This document shows positions 47,552 to 58,140 of a DNA stretch of 64,000 nucleotides, in pieces; the stretch's first letter is position 1, and each line of letters starts with the position of its first letter. The position numbers and the translations under genes were made by a program. The stretch covers positions 62,001-126,000 of the forward strand of contig BLSF01000008.1 of NCBI GenBank assembly GCA_012862575.1, written 5' to 3'. The stretch comes from Parietichytrium sp. I65-24A (taxonomy: Eukaryota > Sar > Bigyra > Thraustochytrida > Thraustochytriidae). A model generated the notes under the pieces. It saw only the letters and a list, made by a program, of their open reading frames with translations. It ran no database searches and was not told where the DNA came from.

Positions 47552-49060
47552 ATGGCCGTGAAGAGCATGGAGATTCGCGAGGATGCTCTTGATGCTTACA
47601 AGTCGCCGAGATGGCTGAGGCTGCTTGCGGGATTTTCCGCGCTGATGATATTTATGATGTGGGTGCTTCCGGCCAGCGTGGTGGACCCCTTGAACAAAGC
47701 CCCAAAGGTAGAGGTGAATCAAGTCGACTCCAAATTTGTGCACATTGTACTCAAAGACAGCACAATTCAACACTCGACGGCCAAGATCAAGGCAAAGAGC
47801 AAGAGGCGAAAAAATGGCCGCAATCGGGAGGATCAGAGAGGCAACTCTACGTCTGCCTCTTCTGCGCTTGCGGATACTGGGAACAATCCGTCAGCACCCA
47901 TGGTAGTAGCACGAGTTTCCCGCTTCGACGTAGAGCCCAATGTTGGTGCTGGTGGCGCCAGAGTTCTCTTCATGCCTTGCAAGGTAGACGGCTTTTGGTC
48001 AAACGTACGACAAATTGTCGGGACGGTGTACGTGGCACGCAAGTTTCACTTGACGTACGTGGAGCAAGAGTTGTTCTACAAGTTTCAAGATATGGGCAGA
48101 GTTGAGCGGACGGAAGGGCCAATCGGGACGTTTCAATTTTTTGACAAGGAGTACATGGCGAAGTTCTTTCCGACTGAGTCCGTCAAAGACTTCCTGAAGG
48201 GGGCGAATCATACAGAGATGAGGTTTTACGGCGTGGATAGAGGCATTCGATGCGAGCAAAAGATCACGGCAGTAAGCCTGGACGAGAACTTCTCCAAATG
48301 GCTCAAGCGATACCGAATTTTGAAGTCTCGGTTCCTCAGACATCGTCTCACGTCCGTAGACAAGCAGTGGGACTTTCTCGGGAGAATTTCTCGAGACGAG
48401 TCCTCGCACAAATATGTTTTGGCAGGGACGCCAATGTTTCCAGGTATGACGAAGGACTACCAATACACTGGGGTGTATACAAAGAAGGAGCAACTGAGCC
48501 GCTTCTGGATCGAGGCGTTTGAACCAATTCGATTTGCCCCGAGAATCAAGGCCCTTGCTGCGAAGGCAAGGGAGATGATAGGTATTGCGCCGGGGGAGAA
48601 GTACATTGCGGTACATATTCGCAGGGGTCAAACGTATGCCATCGGTGGGCGTGCCGGGCAAGCTAGAGTTGACGAGGTTGCAAGAGCCGTCCTGAGGGCT
48701 CAAGAGTGTATTGGAGAGCCTATCAAGACAATTTTTGTCTCTGCTCTCATGAATCATATCGAGCGAGAGTACACTATGCTCGCTGAGGCGTTTCCGAGCC
48801 TCCGCATTGTTGCCCTTGGACTGCAAAATAGCGAATGGGACAGTCTCGGCCCGAACATGTCCTCCCGAGCCATGACAATCACTCGGGCTTCTGTTGAAAT
48901 GTCGATTTGGGCCGACGCAGCTGGCTTTGTTGGCTCGCGATCAACGATGTCCTCCTTTGTGCAAATCCTTCGTATTGTACACGGCGGAGATGGTGATGTG
49001 TGCAACAGATTCTCGCAAAAGTCTTGGCTACAGAAGGAGACTGGACTAGAGGTGCCTTGA
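47552..49060 (+). CDS. Putative Golgi type II glycosyltransferase, O-fucosyltransferase-like (copy A)
   Basis: 502 residues from the first ATG in frame, which places a membrane anchor at about 22-45 (WLRLLAGFSALMIFMMWVLP), the expected topology of a Golgi glycosyltransferase. A variable stem (to about 145) precedes a lumenal domain starting VLFMPCKVDGFWSNVRQ. YIAVHIRRGQTYAIGG resembles the HxRRxD-type donor loop of GT-B fucosyltransferases (GT23/65/68), and VEMSIWADAAGFVGSRSTMSSF resembles their acceptor-side motif; the Asp after HIRR is absent here. It is a clear paralogue of the gene at 49691-51508, with which it lies tail to tail, but has no intron. The frame is open 140 codons further upstream without an ATG, so a spliced upstream exon cannot be ruled out. 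Substrate unknown. Confidence 0.7.
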   Translation: MAVKSMEIREDALDAYKSPRWLRLLAGFSALMIFMMWVLPASVVDPLNKAPKVEVNQVDSKFVHIVLKDSTIQHSTAKIKAKSKRRKNGRNREDQRGNSTSASSALADTGNNPSAPMVVARVSRFDVEPNVGAGGARVLFMPCKVDGFWSNVRQIVGTVYVARKFHLTYVEQELFYKFQDMGRVERTEGPIGTFQFFDKEYMAKFFPTESVKDFLKGANHTEMRFYGVDRGIRCEQKITAVSLDENFSKWLKRYRILKSRFLRHRLTSVDKQWDFLGRISRDESSHKYVLAGTPMFPGMTKDYQYTGVYTKKEQLSRFWIEAFEPIRFAPRIKALAAKAREMIGIAPGEKYIAVHIRRGQTYAIGGRAGQARVDEVARAVLRAQECIGEPIKTIFVSALMNHIEREYTMLAEAFPSLRIVALGLQNSEWDSLGPNMSSRAMTITRASVEMSIWADAAGFVGSRSTMSSFVQILRIVHGGDGDVCNRFSQKSWLQKETGLEVP

Positions 49061-49690
49061 ACGCTATTTTGTTCAGAAACATACTTGCCTCCCACCCACT
49101 ATCACGTCTGTGAGAGCGTTTTATTTGATGGCTTGCCTGCACGGAGTCAGAACCGATCTGTCATTTTTCTGCTCGAAAGCCATCCTCTCCAAGTCCATGC
49201 GCAAGATGGTTTGCGCCAATCATGATCATCAATTTGCCTGTTACATACTAGTACTGTCAGTGTCTTTTATCTCACTGTTGGACACCTCGAAACACTAAAG
49301 AAGAGTATTCTCGGTCAGAACAGCCTTCCCTTCGTTCCCTTTTTTTTTTTTTCTTTTTCTTCCCTCATGATCAAGTTTGAGCTTTCAAAAACCTTTGCTC
49401 AAAGGGCAATTTTGAAAGATAATTGTAGCTTGTTCTGATTCTCGTAAGGGGCAACTGAACACCTGGTTAAACAGAGACGAATGGGGCACAAATAGTAAAC
49501 AATTGAAACGAAGGTTTATTTTCAATTTGCGAGAGTTTAAATGTCAATGGATAATTTTGATGTACACGATTCAGACACGAAAATCTGCAGAGGACAACCT
49601 CTCAGAGCAATTTCGTTCATCACTCTCTCACGTCAGGTACCAGTAGTTTTATGACTCGAACTCGGAGCCTCAAGCTTGACAAATACGATC
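49061..49690. other. Convergent 3' spacer between the paralogues
   Basis: 630 bases separating the two tail-to-tail glycosyltransferase genes. It includes a T-rich run at 49338-49360. A minus-strand AATAAA serves the right-hand gene. No gene is seen. Confidence 0.6.
49515..49520 (-). promoter_or_regulatory. Polyadenylation signal AATAAA (minus strand)
   Basis: TTTATT on the plus strand, about 171 bases downstream of the stop of the minus-strand glycosyltransferase. Confidence 0.5.
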
Positions 49691-51508
49691 TCATGGGATC
49701 TGGACGCCAAATTCCTTCGTTGCCCATCTTTTCTGAGCAAACCGATTGCAGGCATCCCCGTCTCTGTGAGCGAGACGAAGAAGAGACATCATTCCGCTCA
49801 TACTAGATCTTGAAGGAATGAACGCATCTGCGTCCCACCAAAACTGCATCTCAACGAGCATGCGCAGCAGGCCACCGGCTCTTCCACCCAGCTCAGGACT
49901 TACATCCTCGGGCTTGACAAGGGTCCAAGGATCAATCACGCGAACTCCTTTGAGACTGGAACGTAGCTTCTTCACGTCTTGACTGACAAATTTAAACAGA
50001 GCAGACACGAATAGCGTCTTGACTGGGCGAGTCCAACATGTCTTGGAACGCTCAAAAGCATTCACGACCTCTGCAGTACTGGCTTGGCCATTTTTTCCAC
50101 CGTACGAGTACGTGGTGCCACGCCTGATATGTACAGCCGCGAAGCCTTCATCAGCATGAATTCCCAACATCTCGCGAAGCTTTTGATACAAACTGCGAAC
50201 TTTCTCAGAGAAACGAAGCATTTCAAAGCTCTGGGCGAGAAAGCTGGGTAGTTCCTTCTTCGTGCGATAAAATATGTGCGAGTAGTCTTTCAGGATGAAG
50301 TCATAGCGAGGGATACCGGCAACAAGGTGCTTCACTGGCTCTGTGGACTTCGCAAAGTTATCAAGAAGGCTGAATTGATCTGTTCGTGAGGAAATCGTCC
50401 GCTTTAGCAGATCCGAGCTCCCGACGTTATAGAGTGACATCCATGGCTTGAATCCCTTGCGAACAAAGTGAGGAGTTGGCTTCATATCGCATCGGTATGA
50501 CATGTCGACAAAGTACCCTCGCATCTTGTCGCGAACAGGCGACTCTGCAGCTTTTGCGCCCTCCCAAAACTCTGCCTGGGAGACGGTGTGAATATATTTG
50601 CTCATGTGGTCTCGGTCAAAGATGTCAAAGATAGGAATTGGGCCTTCTATGCCGTCCAGCGAACCTGTGTAAAGTAGAAAAGCAAATTTCAATCAAGGTT
50701 TTCCGTTAGTTCCCCGCAATCTCCGTCACTTTTAAAAACTGAGGGAAGAAAATTGGCACTTACCTTCTTCTTGGTACACATAAAAGTACTCCTGCTCCAC
50801 GTAAGGGAGCCTGGCGAGCTTGCTCGCATACAGAGTAGTCACGAGTTGGCGCTGGTTGCTCCACCAGCCGTCCACTTGACAGGGTAGAATGAGAACTTGA
50901 GTCTTGGACCATTCCGTTGCCGCCACTGTAACAGGGGATGGGGTTGGCGAAGACGTCGTGCTAGTTACACTTGGTGCGGTTTCTTTGCTGACACTGTCGT
51001 CTTCTACACGATGCTCGCTTAACGTGCTATCGGAGCCACCGTCCACGTCATCCTCAGAGAGCTCATCTTGAGGAACACGAATCTCATCGTCGAGCGCGCC
51101 TCCCTCCACCTCTCCATCACCATCCCCAAGCACCTCGTTCGTATCCGTTTCTCCGCTCTCTTCAACGTCCAAATTCTCATCGAGCTCTTCTGCTCTCAAA
51201 GCCAACTCCTTCGCAGCTTCCATGTCCTCGCCCTGTGCCGCATCAAACTGTATCAATCGCGCCCTAAGCTTTGAAGAGCGTCCCCAAGTTGGTTTCCATT
51301 GCAGTCTTATGCCAAGATTCACGTCTTTAAAAGCAGCAGTTTGAATTTGCCGAAAGTCGAGCCATCCGTTGCTTGCGGCCCTCCACGAAACCGTCAAAAC
51401 TATCACGAAGAGCAAGACTGCTCTTCTTTTGGAAAGCCTGCAGCTCGAGGAATAATCCTCTCTACCCTCCGCGTCCCCGCGCTCCATCACGGACGCGATT
51501 AGTTGCAT
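49691..51508 (-). CDS. Putative Golgi type II glycosyltransferase, O-fucosyltransferase-like (copy B), two exons
   Basis: Exons 51508-50764 and 50664-49691 join to 572 residues. The start is the first ATG in frame, placing a membrane anchor near 32-50 (AVLLFVIVLTVSW). A long acidic stem follows (to about 220), then the lumenal domain starting VLILPCQVDGWWSNQRQ. The splice gives YQEEGSLDGIEGPIPIFD, which parallels MGRVERTEGPIGTFQFFD of copy A and so confirms the intron. The donor-loop motif is AAVHIRRGTTYSYGG, and VEMQFWWDADAFIPSRSSMSG follows. Both copies end alike (DACNRFAQKRWATKEFGVQIP split as NRFAQKRW and KEFGVQIP). Two identical folds facing each other suggest an inverted gene duplication. 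Substrate unknown; cell-wall or secreted glycan assembly is a reasonable guess. Confidence 0.72.
50665..50763 (-). other. Spliceosomal intron in glycosyltransferase copy B
   Basis: 99 bases on the minus strand, donor GTAAGT, acceptor TTTACACAG, with GGAACTAACGG upstream (CTAAC). It interrupts a codon after its first base. Copy A has continuous coding sequence at the same protein position. Confidence 0.9.
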
Positions 51509-53635
51509 TCTAAACCGACCCGATCCCTTCCCGTGACCGTTCTCGCAGCGCTGCTCTCGAGCCCAGCTTGCTTTCGCGAGACGCTCTCGCTTCACAAACC
51601 AGCCTTTGAGCAACCTCTGCGTGGAGCTGAGGGCCTCTTACAAACTCCTCAAGCCTGTGCTCAATATCGACCGTTGCCTCAAGCTCGGCAATTTCTTTTC
51701 CCCCCAAACCGAGTGCGCTTCGAAGGCCTTGGGCGAGTCAACTCGAGAGTATGTGCGCGAGTATTGTACTGAGTACTTTTGAAAGCAGCAGTGGTCCCGG
51801 CCTTGCACGACTTGAAGCTTGCAACTTGAACTTGCCTTCCAAACCGGTACTCGAGACTCAGTTCTCACAGTCAGTATGTGCCAGTACAACTTTGCGAAAT
51901 GCCAGAGTTAGAAGCCTCGTGGCCGTCACCTACCGCTTGCTACCGGTAAGACGGCCGTGGACTGACGGGTAACTTGCTCTCATGCGAGTAGTCGGTACAA
52001 CTCGAAGTCGCTTGCGCTTCATCGACTGTCAAGAGCAAAGAGTAAAGAGGATTCGTTGACTCCGTTGTTGATATTTCAAGACATGCTTCCCTTTGATTTG
52101 TCTCTTGGTGCGAGCGAACGTTTGTTTAAGAGCAGAAGGTAAACAATGCAAAACAAACAGATGAAACCAATCTACCATTTCGCCTATGCGGAGAATGCGA
52201 AAGCCTTCTTTCACTGAGCCTGGAAAGACCGAAAAGGCGTTTCGGTGCTGCCAGTCACGGCTGCTCCTCCACATCGACTATTGACGTAGTGCTGGTACTG
52301 AGAACAGAGTACAGAGTACAGTGCCCAGTACTCTTCTCCCACATCCTGACATCCTGGCCACATCTTGCAAGACCGAAACTCGAACAACGGAGATTTCGAT
52401 TCTTGCACAGTCAGTCAAAACATGTCAAAACAATTAAAAACTTTAGCACTGCAATCACGTGGCGTGGGACGAATGGCGCGATGGAGAAGGTGCCAACAGC
52501 TTGAAGAGGCGCAAGAGTAGAGTGCTGCGAGAAACTCAAGTCGGGACTCACTGTCCCTCAAAAAGATCTTGATTAACATTGTAAATTTGATCAAATTTCA
52601 TTCTCAATGAACATAGATTCGCACGAATTCCTACCCTCATTTTTCATAGGCTCTCTCTCCGCCACTATGCTGATGTTACAATTAGTTCCGTGACCGACCG
52701 GTAAGCTTACAACGCACATGGCATTCTTTACGTGTCAACTTATTCAAAGGTGCTATTGACCGGTAAGTTCTTACTATGAGTACGTTGGTCTCTTAGTCAA
52801 ACTCCGACGTGCGCTGCAAGAGCTGCAAGTCATTTGCATTTTTGAGTCGCTGTCATTATGAGGCGTCCCTCCAGTCGTCCCGAGCGTTTCGTCGGATTGT
52901 TCGGAAGACTTGGGACTCGGCTGCTTCGAGGAAAAATAATATTGCGATTCACAAAAGAGTGACATGCGTGTCTGGGACGCATGTGTATGAAGTGTTATCG
53001 AACTATTAACTATAAGGTTCAGTTACACGGAAGGGTAACCCCGAGTTTTCCACGACATCGTTGATCCTGAGTCATCCTGAGTCATGCGCGAATATCATCG
53101 AATGAAAAGCTACTGCGCTGGTTGGTTTGGCTGGAGGACGTACTGTAAAGGTGGGGGTTTCATGTTGGCTTGCTGGGATTCATATCTTTCATTCTTTTGT
53201 TTCACCCCGAATGGCGTTGCAAAGGCAACGGATATGCTCGAAATCTGCTTTGTTGCACAAAATGGATGTTCTCCTCAACTTCGAAACCTCGAAATGGAGG
53301 TATCGACTGTGGGTTTTATTTAGTACCGCGGCATGCTCTTTGATGGTGGGGTGCGTTTAAGTGAAGCCACGAAGTGCAGCGTAAACAAACCCTATCGGAG
53401 GGTGGGGTGCGCTCAGACTCTTGAGCAGAACCGCGGTGGGAAAGAAAAAGCAACTCGCAGCGCTTTTTGGCTGATTGAGTTACACAATGAAAAATCGGTG
53501 GGCTGTCATCAAATGAATCTGCCAGGAGAAAAGCAACTCCTTGTTTGTGAGTTGAATGTTTACGTTGCTTGGACTGATTTCAAAGTTAGATTGGGTGTAT
53601 GTCTCTTTAATAGGCCACGAGTTTCTGCTGAGCGT
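51509..53635. other. 2.1-kb intergenic region
   Basis: No gene is supported. It includes GTACT-rich blocks at 51768, 51845-51876 and 52288-52332. A plus-strand frame entering the ketoacyl reductase region is its antisense shadow. Confidence 0.55.
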
Positions 53636-54577
53636 CTATTTTGCTGCAGCAGCCTCGCGCTCGCGCTTCTTCAACCCCTTGCTCCTGATGGACTTGTGGT
53701 AGTTGAGGGAGACGGTCTGGACCAGGCTCTCTGGGAGCATTCCCATGAGAGATGCAAAGATGCGGTGAGGCATATGTGGGGAAACGACGGCATCAAGTCC
53801 GAGAGTGTTGAGGGTTTTCTTGGCGTAGCCCTCAGCAGATGGGACGAAACCGGATGCTTTCTTGAACTTGGACAATTTGGACACGATGAAGAATGGCACA
53901 TGGCACTGGACAGAGATGCCGCGTGGAGCATACTCGGTGTTAAGAGATTGCGAAAATGTTTCCACGTACGCCTTGGTTGCGCTGTAGACGGCGAGCAATG
54001 GGCTTGGGTGAAGTCCAGCGGCGCTACCAATGTTGAGAATAAGGCCCTTCTTCTTGTCCAACATCATTGGGATGGTCACACGGGTCATCCAGGTGGTTGC
54101 GTTCACGTTCAGCTCCAGCAGTCCGCTGAGCTCCTCCTCGCTCAGCTCGTGAAAGTAGAGAGGAAATGGGTACGACATACCAACATTGTTGACGAGGATG
54201 CCAATGCTATCAAGCTTCGCAAGCTCTCCAGCAACCTTGTCCTGAGCAGCCTTGTCGAACTTGGAAAAGTCGATGGCCAAGTACTTGGTCTCGATATTGC
54301 CTCCGCAAGTGTCTTTAATCTCCTCCGCAGTCGCCTTGAGCTTGGACTCGGTACGGCTCAACAAAAACACGTTCATGCCTTTCCTTGCGAACTCCATAGC
54401 CATCGCTTTGCCGATGCCATCAGTGGCGCCAGTGACCACCACCCAGTTTCCGTACGAGCGTGGGCTGGTAGCGCTGCGCAGCGACTTGACCACAAGCCCC
54501 AGCAGGTTGAACGCTACCTTGGCCACCACCAGCGCACCGATGGCTGCCAGAATCATCTTTGGCGCCTCTGCCGACAT
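53636..54577 (-). CDS. Very-long-chain 3-oxoacyl-CoA reductase (KCR / HSD17B12 type)
   Basis: Second enzyme of the endoplasmic reticulum fatty-acid elongation cycle, reducing 3-ketoacyl-CoA with NADPH. 313 residues from ATG 54577. An N-terminal hydrophobic helix (about 8-30, MILAAIGALVVAKVAFNLLG) anchors it. The short-chain dehydrogenase domain has the cofactor loop GATDGIGKA, ILVNNVGMSYP, the catalytic Ser region NIGSAAG and YSATKAY with the Tyr-Lys pair. The C-terminal GLKKREREAAAAK is basic and suits ER residence, though the lysines are not at the canonical dilysine positions. A further ATG at 54721 adds a 48-residue purine-tract-derived leader (RRGEKERRRKAEREKH), judged 5' UTR. Codon bias to C/G endings suggests strong expression. 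Single exon. Confidence 0.9.
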   Translation of the reverse strand: MSAEAPKMILAAIGALVVAKVAFNLLGLVVKSLRSATSPRSYGNWVVVTGATDGIGKAMAMEFARKGMNVFLLSRTESKLKATAEEIKDTCGGNIETKYLAIDFSKFDKAAQDKVAGELAKLDSIGILVNNVGMSYPFPLYFHELSEEELSGLLELNVNATTWMTRVTIPMMLDKKKGLILNIGSAAGLHPSPLLAVYSATKAYVETFSQSLNTEYAPRGISVQCHVPFFIVSKLSKFKKASGFVPSAEGYAKKTLNTLGLDAVVSPHMPHRIFASLMGMLPESLVQTVSLNYHKSIRSKGLKKREREAAAAK

Positions 54578-56531
54578 CTTTTCAACGTTGACCGCTCTCG
54601 AGTGCTTTTCCCGTTCTGCCTTGCGCCTTCTCTCTTTCTCTCCTCTCCTTGTAAGTGTGCGTGAGTGTGAGCTGTGCGCTGTGCTGGCCCTTCCACCACA
54701 GAGACAACAGATCCTGTGCATCTATCTACTATGCTAGTCGAGAGAGAAAGAAAGAAAGGCAAGATAAGGCAAGGCAAGGATTGATACAATTGATACTCTT
54801 TGTTAGCCACGAGAAAACCAGTCGCTCGTAATGTCTACATTCAAGTCCATCTCTTCGTCCTACGCAGTCTACGCGACTCGAGTGATCCCGAGTGGAGAGC
54901 ATTGGAGAGCTCTCTGATTTTGCTAGCATGTTTTTTCGTCGCGAGCTGGGAGCCTGTCATAACTCTTGCATTCCATCTTCGTCAGATTTGTTTTGGTTGA
55001 CATGTGAGAACAGACTTCACTTTGGGCGCAAGTGACTCGAGTCGTGGGTACCGTACTCAGTACTCAGTACTGCTGCGTACTCGAGGACGGACTGTAGGGA
55101 ATTCTGCATTGCATCCTGATGATTTCTGTTGGCTCAATGTTTCTTGTTTTCCATCGACTTGGATGATTTAGACGTAGAGTCTATTTCACTGTCAGAACAA
55201 CGTGGTATGTTCAACTCGAAACTCGCTGCGATGATCGACGAGTTGTTCAATCATGTTCAATGAACGTCGATTTCATGCGACACGCGGGCAACGCAATAAA
55301 TTGGTCATGTCGTGACGCACTGTGCTGGCTGTGCTGGCATTGCGTCGTCTATGTACGCATGGGGCACACCGATTTCACTAATTTCCAATAGGCTTACATT
55401 TTAAAGTGTGCCTTCTCTTTCTCTAAACTTTTTTTATGTTCTCTCCACGCGTAGTATAATATGACAGTGGTACAGGTACCGGTATTTACCGTATTACAAG
55501 AGAAGAGAGCAATTCCTTGATCGCACTTTGGCATCAAGAACAACAAGAACAATGAAGTGTTCAAGGTTTTGATGAACGAGGACTACCATTACCAATAGCA
55601 GACACATAGTCAGAATTATTTTGACATGGAATGGCCGTTGCAAAACTTTTTCCTGGGTCGAAAGTGTCGAAAGGGCCGAGTCCACATCAATCTGAGTACA
55701 ACAACTACAACAACAACAACAAAGTGAATTCCAAACATCTTTTTAGTATTGTACTTGCCCAGGCAAACAATCATACGAATCGAAGAGTATTGTGTTTTTG
55801 ATCATGAAAAAAGCGTTGGCGATCATGATCCATCTTCTCCAGACCGCCCACCACACTTGGCATCGAATCGAACGTCCAACACGAGCAAGCGAAGTGAGTG
55901 GCCATGGGAATGTGCGGGTGTACGATGCGCAATGTGGCGAACGAGGTGGGACGATTCTGCGCCTCGCCGCGTGAATCGATGTGTACCGTCCGGTTACTTC
56001 TCCTAGCGCACGCAGCAACCATATCGTCCGACTGTCTACCGCGGCGTGCCTTTGACATTATTATTCCATCAACTTTTGGGTCTCCTCGGGACCAACTCAG
56101 TCAGGACTGACTGTGAGTGAGTCAGTCTTGCCCGTTGCTCGCTGAGCGAGCTCTAGCCCGGGGTGGCAGAGTTGTGGAGTAGGCTATCAGTATAATACTT
56201 GAGTACACATGTCAATCAGTGCATGGAGTGAAATAGTGCAAAGTGGACACGGGCTACTTGCTCCATCTTGCTGCTTTGCTAATGCCTCCAACAGCTTTGC
56301 TGCAGTGGTCTCACCGTAGTTTCGAAACCTGCGAGCCGCAGGTCGTGCGCGGAAGATATCTGTCGACCGCATCGTACCTTCGCTGTCGTTGAATGCGTAC
56401 CGATAGACATACCGCGAGTGGCAGGTAGCTCCGAGCGAGGTGTCGAGGCGTGCGCTTGACTAGCGAGCGCTTGTCTCGGGATTCGAGCGCGAGGAGAGTG
56501 AGGAAAGAAAGACTTGGAGGCAGCTGGCAAG
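54578..56531. other. Divergent 2-kb intergenic region
   Basis: The region between the reductase (-) and transporter (+) genes. It includes GGTACCGTACTCAGTACTCA near 55047 (the longest such block), ACAACAACAACAAC near 55706, and otherwise nothing recognised. Confidence 0.6.
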
Positions 56532-57965
56532 ATGATGACCGCGAACGAAGCTTGGATTTGGCTGGGAGGGCTGTCCGTAGTCTGCCTCGGGCTGGCGGCA
56601 TGGGTGAAGGGCGACGCGACAGAGATGAGCAAGGCAAAAGAAACGTCTGACATGCAGCGACTGCACTACAGCTACCTTGGCCTGCACTTCCTGGTTCGAT
56701 TGGCGGACTGGCTGCAAGGGACCAACATGTATACGCTTTACGTTTCATACGGCGTCAATCCTGGCGCGCTGTTCATCACGGGTTTTGCCACTTCTGCCTT
56801 GTGCTCCACCTTTGTCGGGCATCTAGTTGACAGGCACGGCAGAAAATTTGGCTGCATTGTCTATTGCATATTGGAGATTGTGATTCAGGTTTTTGAGCAC
56901 TTTCCAAACTTTTGGCTGCTCATGCTTGGTCGTGTTCTTGGTGGCATCTCAACCAGCATCTTGTTTTCTGCATTCGAGTCTTGGGTGGTCTCCCAGCACA
57001 AGAAGAATGGGTACAGTCGCCACGCACTCGAGGAGATGTTCTCATTGGCTTCCACGTTGAATGGAGCTTCGGCAGTTCTAGCTGGCCTACTAGCTCGCGT
57101 GGCGTTCAATTACCTCGGCGAGATTGGCCCCTTCCAGATCGCTCTTGGCTTGACGGTTGTCTGCCTCGTCTGGATCGTGACGGAGTGGGAAGAGAACAGA
57201 GGTGGGGAGGCGTGCGATGACAAGGCCCACTGCGACGGAAAGGAGAGCCGAGCGCCGGATTCGTTACGAGCTCTAGTCGTTGCGAATCCCGTAATTCTCA
57301 TTCTTGCTCTTACACAGGCTGGCTTTGAAGGCTGCATGTTCACCTTTGTGTTCGTGTGGGTGCAAACATTTCTCTCTCTGTCGGAGACCGAGACTCACGG
57401 GAGGCCCCCGATAGAAATCTTATTCTCTTGCCTCATGGTGGCGCTGTCAATAGGAGGTTTGACGTTTGAGCTTGTATCAGCTCGTTTGCAAAACCGGTCG
57501 AAAGAATGGATTGGGGCGTTTCTCTTCTTGGGTTCGGCAATGGCGATGGCAAGCGCGGGGGCAATAATGTCTCCGTCTGGGAGCGTGCTCGCAAGATTCC
57601 TGGAAACCACTTTCTCACCGCAATCTGCTATCATGCTCTCCTTTTGTTTATTTGAAATGTGCGTAGGAATGTTTGACCCCTGGATTGCGATTATGCGCTC
57701 GGTTCACGTTCCGGAACGCGTCATGGCCACAGTCATGACCCTTGCTCGCATCCCACTAAATGTACTGGTTGGGATGGGCGTGCACCTCACTGAGAATTAC
57801 AGCTTGTATACGGTTTTTTGCGCATTGACCTTGCTGCACCTTGGGTTCGCTGCAGCTGGAAGCTGGGCATTGTACAGTACTCGACAATTGCAGGGCTTTA
57901 CTGTTGACAAAGAAAACAGTAAACATGCTGGCCCGACTGACGTGTCACACCTAAAAGTGCAGTAA
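56532..57965 (+). CDS. MFSD5-type molybdate-anion transporter (MOT2 family)
   Basis: Major facilitator membrane protein, 477 residues, about 12 hydrophobic helices. It resembles MFSD5/MOT2, the family shown in Chlamydomonas to take up molybdate. Diagnostic stretches are RLADWLQGTNMYTLYVSYG after helix 2, the MFS loop motif GHLVDRHGRKFGC between later helices, and LGRVLGGISTSILFSAFESWVV. A hydrophilic central loop (EENRGGEACDDKAHCDGKES) separates the two halves. FDPWIAIMRS and VPERVMATVM in the C-terminal half are also family-like. Both ATGs at 56532 and 56535 are possible starts; the first is used. Upstream codons in frame have no ATG. Single exon, convergent with Nup62, 175 bases apart. Confidence 0.85.
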   Translation: MMTANEAWIWLGGLSVVCLGLAAWVKGDATEMSKAKETSDMQRLHYSYLGLHFLVRLADWLQGTNMYTLYVSYGVNPGALFITGFATSALCSTFVGHLVDRHGRKFGCIVYCILEIVIQVFEHFPNFWLLMLGRVLGGISTSILFSAFESWVVSQHKKNGYSRHALEEMFSLASTLNGASAVLAGLLARVAFNYLGEIGPFQIALGLTVVCLVWIVTEWEENRGGEACDDKAHCDGKESRAPDSLRALVVANPVILILALTQAGFEGCMFTFVFVWVQTFLSLSETETHGRPPIEILFSCLMVALSIGGLTFELVSARLQNRSKEWIGAFLFLGSAMAMASAGAIMSPSGSVLARFLETTFSPQSAIMLSFCLFEMCVGMFDPWIAIMRSVHVPERVMATVMTLARIPLNVLVGMGVHLTENYSLYTVFCALTLLHLGFAAAGSWALYSTRQLQGFTVDKENSKHAGPTDVSHLKVQ

Positions 57966-58140
57966 TTGCTTAGAAAAAAAATGAAAATCGAAATCCCTTC
58001 TGATCTTGGATTCCTTGCAAGTTGATTTAACATTTCTACGCCCCGGCATGACGAAACATCTTCCAACCGTAACTAAAAAAAAAGCACAAAGAGAATTTCA
58101 AGGGCCACGATGCCAGGCACATCGGTGAGGAGAACATTAA

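Noticed and set aside
47999-48826. 275-codon minus-strand frame
   Set aside because: Antisense of glycosyltransferase copy A, which has paralogue support.
53333-54664. 443-codon plus-strand frame
   Set aside because: Antisense to the ketoacyl-CoA reductase, whose catalytic motifs are clear on the minus strand.
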